NCBI GenBank assembly: GCA_036159995.1
Contig: JAYYEI010000004.1
Coordinates: 1-35,866, forward strand
Source of the DNA: UBA8752 sp036159995
GTDB lineage: Bacteria; Bacteroidota; Bacteroidia; Flavobacteriales_D; Sanyastnellaceae
DNA: 35,866 nt
Direction: 5' to 3'
Positions 14,848 to 21,828 of the stretch are shown here, one piece after another (the first letter of the stretch is position 1; each line of letters opens with the position of its first letter). A program made the position numbers and the translations under genes. A model generated the notes under the pieces. That model was not told the DNA's origin. It did not search any database and saw nothing but the letters and a program-made list of their open reading frames with translations.

Positions 14848-16866
14848 TCAGTACCCGAGCAGGGCGTCCAGCACCTCTTGGAGGTCGGCATTTCCGAGGT
14901 AGGCGGCCTCGAGCGTCGGGGCAAAGGGGATGGGTGTATCCATCGACGCCACCCGTTGGACCGGGGCGTCGAGCTGTTCGAAACACTCGGACTGGATGCG
15001 CGCCGCAAGCTCGGCTCCGATGCCTCCCGTGAGGTTGTCCTCATGCAGCACGAGGATGCGTCCGGCCTGACGGGCCGCGGCATACACCCTTTCCCAATCG
15101 AGGGGAGCAAGGGTCCGGAGGTCGAGCACGCCGATTTCCGTCCCGTCGGCCTCGCGCCGGCGTTCGGCTTCCTCGAGGCCCCAATGCACGCCCATACCAT
15201 AGGTCACGATGACGGCGTCCCGGGCCTCGCCGATCAGGCGGGATTGGCCGAAATCCTGGCTGTAGTCGTTGGTGGGGACGTCGGCGGTCAGGCTCCGATA
15301 CAGGGCCTTATGCTCGAAGAAGAGCACGGGGTTCGGCGTGTCGATGGCCCGGGCGAGCAAGCCCTTGGCGTCCTCGGGAAAGGCGGGATAGGCGATCATG
15401 AGGCCGGGAACATGGAAGAACCAGGCTTCATTCGATTGGCTGTGGAACGGACCGGCCGCGACGCCAGCACCGGTCGGCATGCGCACGACCACATCCGCGT
15501 TCTGACCCCAGCGCCAATGGAGCTTGGCGAGGTTGTTGACGATCTGGTTGAACCCGCAGGTCACGAAGTCGGCGAACTGCATCTCGACCATGGCCTTGGA
15601 CCCGGCGATGGACAGTCCGAGGGCGGTGCCGACGATGGCGCTCTCGCACAGAGGCGTGTTGCGCACGCGGCCATGACCGAAGCGGTCGACGAATCCATCC
15701 GTCACCTTGAAGACGCCTCCGTAGTCGCCGATGTCCTGGCCCATGAGGACGAGATTGGGGTGGCGCTCCATGGCGAGCCCCAATCCGTCGGATACGGCAT
15801 CGATGAAGCGCATCTCCCGGGTTTCGGACCCCGGCGCCCGCAGCACGACCGTTTCCTGCCGGAAGAGGCGGTCGAGTTCGGCCTCCCGATCGGCCTCGAC
15901 CTCCGGCTCCGATTCGGCGGTCCGGAGGGCCTCGGCGATGGCCGCCTTGTGGGCCGCCTTCATGGCCTCGAGCCGGTCGGCGTCGAGGTGGCCCTGCTCC
16001 ATCAGGAAATCGACATACCGGTCAATCGGGTCGTTTTGCTCCCACGCCTCAATCAGGCCTTCCGGGTAATACTTGGTTCCACTGGCCTCTTCATGACCCC
16101 GGCGACGGAACGTCTCAAACTCGAGCAGGATGGGCCGCGGGCGTTCCCGGACAGACGCGGCCGCCAGGGAGACGGCCTCGTAGACCGCGAGGACGTCGTT
16201 GCCGTTGACGCGAATCGCGTCTTCTTCCGGGATGCCGTAGCCGGCCGCCTTGTCGGTGAAGTGGGCACAGCGGAATTGTTGGCTGCTCGGGGTGGACAGC
16301 CCCCAGTGGTTGCTCTCGATGCAGAACAGCACGGGCAATTGCCAGACGGCCGCGACATTGAGGGCTTCGTGAAAGTCGCCTTCGCTCGTGGCGCCGTCTC
16401 CAGTGAAGACGAGGGTGGCCTTGCCGGTGTCGCCGAGTTTGGCGGCGAGGGCGATGCCATCGGCGATGCCGAGCTGCGGCCCAAGGTGGCTGATCATGCC
16501 CACGATGTGATGGGGCATGCTCCCGAAGTGAAAGCTCCGGTCGTGTCCCTGGGTGAAGCCGGAGGCCTTGCCCTGGAATTGGGCAAACAGTTGGGCAAGT
16601 TCGATGCCCCGGGTGGTGAACACGCCGAGGTTGCGGTGCATCGGGAGGATGAATTCGTCGGCCTCGAGGGCGGCCGTGCACCCGACGGAGATGGCCTCCT
16701 GGCCCATGCCGCTGAACCATTTGCTGATGCGGCCTTGCCTCAGCAGGCTGAGCATTTTCTCTTCGATGAGCCGGGGGAGCAGAAGGTGGTCGAGCAACCC
16801 GACCATGCGGTCGGTGTCGAGGCCACGGTCTTGGATCTGCAGCGCGGGAATGTCGGGGGTCGACAT
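14848..16866 (-). CDS. Fused E1 alpha-beta subunit of a 2-oxoacid (branched-chain type) dehydrogenase complex
   Basis: This 672-residue protein joins E1-alpha (about 20-330) and E1-beta (about 345-672) in one chain, a form common in Bacteroidota. The alpha part holds the thiamine-diphosphate motif (GDGATSEGDFHEALN from 156, ending at Asn186) and PMHRNLGVF; the beta part holds MGQDIGDYGGVFKVT, NTPLCESAIVGTALG and MPTGAGVAAGPFHSQSNEAW. It should decarboxylate a branched-chain 2-oxoacid or pyruvate and pass the acyl group to a lipoyl E2; branched-chain type is favoured by the fused form, but the substrate is inferred. No E2 or E3 gene is nearby. A perfect TAGATTTG promoter box stands four bases before the ATG. 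Divergent from the flavoprotein gene. Confidence 0.94.
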   Translation of the reverse strand: MSTPDIPALQIQDRGLDTDRMVGLLDHLLLPRLIEEKMLSLLRQGRISKWFSGMGQEAISVGCTAALEADEFILPMHRNLGVFTTRGIELAQLFAQFQGKASGFTQGHDRSFHFGSMPHHIVGMISHLGPQLGIADGIALAAKLGDTGKATLVFTGDGATSEGDFHEALNVAAVWQLPVLFCIESNHWGLSTPSSQQFRCAHFTDKAAGYGIPEEDAIRVNGNDVLAVYEAVSLAAASVRERPRPILLEFETFRRRGHEEASGTKYYPEGLIEAWEQNDPIDRYVDFLMEQGHLDADRLEAMKAAHKAAIAEALRTAESEPEVEADREAELDRLFRQETVVLRAPGSETREMRFIDAVSDGLGLAMERHPNLVLMGQDIGDYGGVFKVTDGFVDRFGHGRVRNTPLCESAIVGTALGLSIAGSKAMVEMQFADFVTCGFNQIVNNLAKLHWRWGQNADVVVRMPTGAGVAAGPFHSQSNEAWFFHVPGLMIAYPAFPEDAKGLLARAIDTPNPVLFFEHKALYRSLTADVPTNDYSQDFGQSRLIGEARDAVIVTYGMGVHWGLEEAERRREADGTEIGVLDLRTLAPLDWERVYAAARQAGRILVLHEDNLTGGIGAELAARIQSECFEQLDAPVQRVASMDTPIPFAPTLEAAYLGNADLQEVLDALLGY

Positions 16867-16870
16867 GTCC

Positions 16871-16878
16871 CAAATCTA
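16871..16878 (-). promoter_or_regulatory. Perfect TAnnTTTG box, 4 bases before the E1 fusion gene
   Basis: The minus strand reads TAGATTTG, then GGAC, then ATG. This is the best match to the Bacteroidota -7 consensus among the boxes with four-base spacing, and it predicts a leaderless mRNA. No clear -33 element was seen. Confidence 0.55.
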
Positions 16879-16930
16879 CCGCCGCACCGAGGTGCCCCCG
16901 CAGGGGCCGGGATGTAATTTGCCGGTGGAA

Positions 16931-18541
16931 ATGAACAATCGTCCTGCATCCGATGGGCCGGCTCGGCCACGCGAGGAGATTCTACTCCGCCTGCCTCCGG
17001 GACGGGCGCGGAATCGGGAGGCCATTGAGCGTGCCCTGAGGAAGCAGGTGAGCGATCCGGGTGACTGGGTTGTCCTGCGTCGGAGCCTGGATGCCCGCCG
17101 CCATCCCGCCACCGTGGAGCTGAGGGTGGGCCTCGGCCTGAATGCGGTCCCCAGGGTCCAGGGCGACTGGCAGTCGGTGGGGGATGCACCCGAAGTCATC
17201 GTCGTGGGCGCCGGTCCGGCCGGCTTGTTCTGTGCGCTTCGCCTGATCGAGTTGGGGCTGAAGCCTGTGGTGGTCGAACGGGGCAAGGCCATCCGGGAGC
17301 GCCGTCGGGACCTGGTGGCCCTCATCCGGGAGGGCCGGGTCGATCCGGAATCCAACTATTGTTTCGGGGAAGGGGGCGCCGGGACCTATTCGGATGGCAA
17401 GCTGTACACACGGGCCAAGAAGCGGGGGGATTGGCACAAGGCACTCGGTTGGTTCGTAGAACACGGGGCCGACCCCGACATCCTCGTGGATACCCATCCC
17501 CACATCGGAACCAACAAGCTTCCGGGCATCATCGAGGCCATGCGGCATCGCATTGAGTCTTGCGGGGGCGAGGTCCGTTTCGGGGTCCGGGTGGACGGCG
17601 TGCTTCGCGCAGAGGAAGGCCGGGTCACAGGGGTTCGGACGTCGGATGGGGATCTTTCAGGAAACGCTGTTGTGCTCGCCACAGGCCATGGAGCACGGGA
17701 TGTGTTCCAATGGATGGCGGAGGCGCATCTCGCCATCGAGCGCAAGCCCTTTGCCCTCGGGGTCCGCATCGAGCATCCGCAGACTTGGGTGGACCGCCGA
17801 CAGTATCGGCTCGCCGGTCAGGAAGCCGCCGCCTCCCGGGACTTGCCACCCGCGGCCTACTCGCTCGTGACCCAGGTCGAAGGCGGGGGTGTCTTCTCCT
17901 TCTGCATGTGCCCGGGCGGCGTCATTGCTCCCTGCGCGACGGAGGACGGAGAAATCGTGACCAATGGATGGAGTCCCTCCAAGCGGAACAATGCCTGGGC
18001 CAACAGCGGCATCGTCACGACCATCGAAGCCGCAGACCTCGATGCCGCGGGACATGAAGGCCCTCTCGGGGGCGTGGCGTTCCAGCGGGCGGTCGAACAG
18101 GCCTGCCACCAGGCGGGAGGAGGCGGTCAAGTCGCGCCGGCCCAGCGGCTGACGGATTTCGTCCGGCGCCGGGTCTCCAAGGACCTCCCGAATTGCAGTT
18201 ACCTCGCCGGTTTGAAGTCGGTGGACCTCACCAAGGTGCTCCCCGGCTTCGTGGTGGACCGGCTCATCGCCGGCATCCTGGACTTCGAGCGGAAGATGCC
18301 GGGATACCTCCACGAAGAGGCCATCGTCGTGGCCCCGGAAAGCCGGACCTCGAGTCCGGTACGCATGGTCCGGGATCCCAAGGCGTGCACGATGCCGGGC
18401 GCGGAGGGACTCTATCCCTGCGGGGAAGGCGCCGGATACGCCGGCGGCATCCTGTCGGCGGCCATGGATGGCATGCGCGTTGCGGCCGCCCTCGCCCAGG
18501 CCGTGAAGGGCGAGGACGGGGCGGCCGCCGCGGCCGAATGA
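16931..18541 (+). CDS. FAD-dependent oxidoreductase of the COG2509 type
   Basis: The 536-residue protein has an N-terminal domain of about 85 residues (EEILLRLPPGRARNREAIER onward) before a Rossmann FAD-binding motif GAGPAG (93-98). Further landmarks are NYCFGEGGAGTYSDGKLYTR, VLATGHGARDVF, FCMCPGGVIAPC and a C-terminal GLYPCGEGAGYAGGILSAAMDG, the second FAD-contact segment. These are typical of the widespread 'uncharacterised FAD-dependent dehydrogenase' family; the substrate is unknown. The start is chosen at MNNRPAS after a TAATTTGC patch; the short Ala-rich tail ends next to the convergent SPOR-protein gene. Likely cytoplasmic. Confidence 0.92.
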   Translation: MNNRPASDGPARPREEILLRLPPGRARNREAIERALRKQVSDPGDWVVLRRSLDARRHPATVELRVGLGLNAVPRVQGDWQSVGDAPEVIVVGAGPAGLFCALRLIELGLKPVVVERGKAIRERRRDLVALIREGRVDPESNYCFGEGGAGTYSDGKLYTRAKKRGDWHKALGWFVEHGADPDILVDTHPHIGTNKLPGIIEAMRHRIESCGGEVRFGVRVDGVLRAEEGRVTGVRTSDGDLSGNAVVLATGHGARDVFQWMAEAHLAIERKPFALGVRIEHPQTWVDRRQYRLAGQEAAASRDLPPAAYSLVTQVEGGGVFSFCMCPGGVIAPCATEDGEIVTNGWSPSKRNNAWANSGIVTTIEAADLDAAGHEGPLGGVAFQRAVEQACHQAGGGGQVAPAQRLTDFVRRRVSKDLPNCSYLAGLKSVDLTKVLPGFVVDRLIAGILDFERKMPGYLHEEAIVVAPESRTSSPVRMVRDPKACTMPGAEGLYPCGEGAGYAGGILSAAMDGMRVAAALAQAVKGEDGAAAAAE

Positions 18542-18551
18542 GGGCCTTGAA

Positions 18552-20534
18552 TCAGTCTTCGAGCAGGATCAGGGCCTCGGCCACCGGCACAATGCGCCCG
18601 GCCACTTCGCCGACCACAAAGGCATCTGGGAATCCGGCCGCCTGCATCTGCGGCAGGGCGATCCGGGCCTCTTCCACGGAGCCGTATTGTCCCTGGAGGT
18701 AGCGGTGCCATCCTGGCGCGGTACGGTGCTCGACCTCTCCCACGGCGAGGAAGGCGTTGAGGGCCTCGGTGGAGACCTGGTCCTTCAGCGCGCCCAGCTG
18801 GATGCGGAAGTTCACCTTGTCGGCATCGAACTGCGGGGTGTCGACTTCGTGGCTCGTCTCCGTGACATTGTCTCGGGCGGGGGCACCATCGGCATAGGTC
18901 GTCAGGAAGGCCCCGATGAACCCGCGGGCTTCCATCTCGGCCTTGTGCTGGTCGGCTTCCTCGCGGTCGGTGAAGGCCCGGCTGACCACACGGGTCAGGC
19001 CGTCCTCTCCTCGGAATCGCACGACATCAATGCCGGCAAACAGCATGTCAAGTTCTTCTTCGGCCGGAGCGCGGAACGCGCCGAGCTGGACCCGGTAGTG
19101 CGCGGTGGAGTTGGCGTTGGCCACGGGAGCAGCCACAGGCTCCTCCACTTCCGCCACGGCCTCGGTCGAAGCGGCCTCGACGGGCTCGATGATTTCCGGC
19201 TCCAAGCCCTGCTCGGTGAGCGTCTGGGCAGCCTCGTCCACTTCGTCCGGGTCGTCTCCCACCTGGACTTCGATCGCCTCGGAGGTCTCCTTCAGGTGGG
19301 TGAAGGCGAGCAGGGTCTGCTGCTCCGCATTGGTCCAGCCTTCTTCCGGCTTCGGCACGCGCAGCGTGTAGCCACTCCAATTCGTGAGGTCGGAGGCCAC
19401 TTGACCGCGGACGGTGTCCCAATCGGCCGTCATGGGCTGGAGAGGATCGATGACCACGCCGCGTCCATCGACGCGGGTGTGGCGGGAATGGGGTTCCTCA
19501 TCACGGTAATCGGCATAGCCGTCTCCGTCGGAATCGACCGGGCAACCGTCGGCATCGACCTCGACACCCACCGGGCTGCCGGGGCAGCGGTCGCGCAGGT
19601 TGTCCACGCCGTCTCCGTCCGTGTCCATTTCGGCGAGCAGGGCGGCATCCACGGAAGTCAATCCGGGAACCACCGGGGGCGGGGCCACCTTCTTTCCGAG
19701 TTTACCCAGGCGGATGCCCAGACCGAAGAAGCCGCTGGCGAGGGCATCCCCGGACAGGATTTGTCCGGATTCCTGATGGTCAATCGCATCGGAGAGGCCG
19801 AGCCATCCGGCGACGCCCATCCGCATGCGGACGCGCGGGCTGATGTCCATCCGGACGCCAATCTGCGCGGGAATGGCGACACTGCGTCCCGTTCCTTGGG
19901 TTCCCTCGATCTCGGCGAGATCACTCTCATAGGTGTAGTCCCGGCGGAGGATGGTGGCATTGCCATCGTGATCACCCGCCTCATCGATGTCCCGCAGGGT
20001 GCCGTCGGACCACAGGTGGTACGTGCGGCCGAGGGCATCCTCGAGGTCCTGTTTCATGAGGTGGTCCACATGGGCGATGCCCACCCCGACGAAGGGTTGG
20101 AATCCTTGAGTGATGCGGGCGTTCCGGGTGGCGGCCTTCTGGGTTTCGTTCGTGGCGAGCGAATAGTTGAACATCACGGCGGCGGACTGGACTTCGGTCT
20201 GCAATCCATTGATGTAGCCGTCGTCGGTGATGATCTGGCTCCGGCCCCCCTGGAATTCAATTTCCCACGGTCCGTTCCAACGGGCTTGGACGGTCACAGC
20301 CTGACCGAAGCCGGTGTTGCCCAGGTGATGGGCTCCGTAGGCCATGGTCCGCTCGGAGTGGAGCGTCGTGGGGCCAGCTTGCCATCCCGCGTGAATCGCG
20401 GCCGGCTGACCGGTCGTGGAAGCCTGTCCAAAGGCGCGGTGGCCGAGGAAAGAAGTGCTGGCAAGCAGCAGGGCCAAAGCAGCACGCAGGGTGCGCTGGC
20501 AGTCCGAGGGGAGGGTGGAGAACATGGAGAACAT
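18552..20534 (-). CDS. Outer-membrane barrel / TSP3 / tandem SPOR protein
   Basis: The 660-residue protein has a signal peptide (core LRAALALLLASTSFLG, cleavage near FGQA, about 38) and a likely small outer-membrane beta-barrel (about 45-275, ending GFFGLGIRLGKLGKK). After a Pro hinge come two calcium-binding TSP3-like units (DTDGDGVDNLRDRCPGS and DSDGDGYADYRDEEP, about 304-348). Following an acidic linker, two SPOR domains appear (about 479-547 beginning YRVQLGAF, and 575-643 beginning FRIQLGAL). SPOR domains bind denuded peptidoglycan, so the protein may bridge outer membrane and wall. The OmpA peptidoglycan domain usually found in this architecture is missing. An ATG at 20555 is possible, but its upstream is C-rich. 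It follows the DAO-family oxidase by 42 bases. Confidence 0.88.
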   Translation of the reverse strand: MFSMFSTLPSDCQRTLRAALALLLASTSFLGHRAFGQASTTGQPAAIHAGWQAGPTTLHSERTMAYGAHHLGNTGFGQAVTVQARWNGPWEIEFQGGRSQIITDDGYINGLQTEVQSAAVMFNYSLATNETQKAATRNARITQGFQPFVGVGIAHVDHLMKQDLEDALGRTYHLWSDGTLRDIDEAGDHDGNATILRRDYTYESDLAEIEGTQGTGRSVAIPAQIGVRMDISPRVRMRMGVAGWLGLSDAIDHQESGQILSGDALASGFFGLGIRLGKLGKKVAPPPVVPGLTSVDAALLAEMDTDGDGVDNLRDRCPGSPVGVEVDADGCPVDSDGDGYADYRDEEPHSRHTRVDGRGVVIDPLQPMTADWDTVRGQVASDLTNWSGYTLRVPKPEEGWTNAEQQTLLAFTHLKETSEAIEVQVGDDPDEVDEAAQTLTEQGLEPEIIEPVEAASTEAVAEVEEPVAAPVANANSTAHYRVQLGAFRAPAEEELDMLFAGIDVVRFRGEDGLTRVVSRAFTDREEADQHKAEMEARGFIGAFLTTYADGAPARDNVTETSHEVDTPQFDADKVNFRIQLGALKDQVSTEALNAFLAVGEVEHRTAPGWHRYLQGQYGSVEEARIALPQMQAAGFPDAFVVGEVAGRIVPVAEALILLED

Positions 20535-20576
20535 GATGTGGTGTTCACGCTCCATACGGGGGGAAGACGGTTCGGG

Positions 20577-21740
20577 TTACGCTTCCAGCAGATTCGTGGC
20601 CAATTCGCGGCCGACACGGGCTCCAATGGCCACCCCCATGCCCCCCATGCGCACGGCATGGTGCAGTCCCGGTTGGCTTTCTCCGATGAGGGGGCGCCGG
20701 TCCGGCCCCACGCCCAGCCAACCCGTCCACCGGTGGGTCACCGCTTCCGATTGGATCCATTGCCTCGAAACGGCCAGCAACCGGTCGTCCCATTGCGCCT
20801 CGGTGGCTTGATCCCGTGCCGGGGGGAGCGGGAGCTCGAATCCCCAATGGCGTCCGCCTCCAAAGAGGACATGCCGGTCATCGAGCGTCCGCATATAGAG
20901 GTAGCCGCGGTCGATGTGGTAGGTGCCCTCGGGCAGGGCGCCTGAAGCCACGCGGAGAACGAGAACCCGGTTGGGGACTGGCTTCACGTCGAGGCCGCCG
21001 TCCAACTGGGCCGCCAGCCCGTTGGTGCAGAGGCCAATCCGTTGGCTTTCGAGGTCGCCGGCATTCGTGTCCATCGTCCATCCATTGGGGGAAGGAGACA
21101 CCCCCTTCACCTCGACGCCATGCAGGCGCTGGACGCCCGCGTCATCGAGGGCGCGGTGGAAGGCCGCAACCATCTGTCCGGTGTGGATCATCCCCTCCCA
21201 GGGAAGGTGAATCGCGTAGGCAGCACCGAGGGCCTCCGCCCGATCGCGGTCCCACTGCAGCGCGGGCCCGGAATCCGCGGCTGGGTGCAGATGGCCGAGC
21301 GCGGCGCGCAAGGGGTCACCAGCGAGGTCCTGCAAGGTCTTCCACTGCGCATTGACGCGGTCAAAAAGCCGGGTATCTTCTTCAGAAGGGTTCAGCAATT
21401 CCCAGCCTCCAGTCCAGCGCAGACCCAGCGCCTCGGTGCCAAGCAGTCGGATGAGTTCGGCCAGACCTTCCGCCCGCATGCGAATCAATCCTTGCAGGGC
21501 ATGCGGTCCGACGGCGTCGAGGTCGTCTAGCCATTCTCCCGCACTTCCGAAACAGGCGAATCCCGCATTGCGTGTGGTGCCCCCGGAGGAGAGGGGGTCG
21601 CGTTCCAACAGCCGGACCAGAGCCTCGGGTCGGGCGCGCTTGACCTGCAGCGCGGTGGACATGCCCACGATGCCAGCCCCGACGACCGTGATGTCCGCCG
21701 GCCGGAGCAAATGTTCGGTTTCCCAGTATCCTGTGGGCAT
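20577..21740 (-). CDS. FAD-dependent oxidoreductase, DAO (glycine/D-amino-acid oxidase) family
   Basis: The 387-residue flavoprotein has an N-terminal dinucleotide-binding motif (DITVVGAGIVGMSTALQVKR, from residue 16) and an Arg/Glu motif LLERDPLSSGGTTRNAGFACFG. The C-terminal DAO segment is GWLGVGPDRRPLIGESQPGLHH, then GGMGVAIGARVG. It probably oxidises an amine or D-amino acid, but the family is broad and the substrate cannot be read from sequence. There is no signal peptide, so it is likely cytoplasmic. It precedes the SPOR-protein gene on the same strand and could be co-transcribed with it; no functional link is obvious. Its ATG lies next to the promoter box of the divergent TPR gene. Confidence 0.92.
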   Translation of the reverse strand: MPTGYWETEHLLRPADITVVGAGIVGMSTALQVKRARPEALVRLLERDPLSSGGTTRNAGFACFGSAGEWLDDLDAVGPHALQGLIRMRAEGLAELIRLLGTEALGLRWTGGWELLNPSEEDTRLFDRVNAQWKTLQDLAGDPLRAALGHLHPAADSGPALQWDRDRAEALGAAYAIHLPWEGMIHTGQMVAAFHRALDDAGVQRLHGVEVKGVSPSPNGWTMDTNAGDLESQRIGLCTNGLAAQLDGGLDVKPVPNRVLVLRVASGALPEGTYHIDRGYLYMRTLDDRHVLFGGGRHWGFELPLPPARDQATEAQWDDRLLAVSRQWIQSEAVTHRWTGWLGVGPDRRPLIGESQPGLHHAVRMGGMGVAIGARVGRELATNLLEA

Positions 21741-21747
21741 ACTTTTG
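21740..21747 (+). promoter_or_regulatory. Candidate -7 box of the large TPR-protein gene
   Basis: TACTTTTG is a perfect TAnnTTTG match, positioned in the divergent gap before the large secreted TPR protein. It would give a leader of about 75 bases for the start at 21829. The box touches the first base of the oppositely oriented oxidase gene. Confidence 0.45.
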
Positions 21748-21828
21748 CGTAAGGTAAAGGTGAGGCTTGTCGAAGGTTCGACGGAAATGCCTTATTTCGA
21801 GGATGTTGCCATGCGTGCACAAGCAAGG

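Noticed and set aside
14824..16917. Very long plus-strand reading frame (about 697 residues) opposite the E1 fusion gene
   Set aside because: The E1 gene on the other strand has unmistakable family motifs through its full length. High GC and biased third positions remove stops on the opposite strand, and the antisense product has no recognisable domain.
18687..20945. Long plus-strand frame (about 752 residues) opposite the SPOR protein and DAO oxidase
   Set aside because: It runs across the boundary between two real genes and lacks any known motif, as expected for a GC-driven shadow frame.
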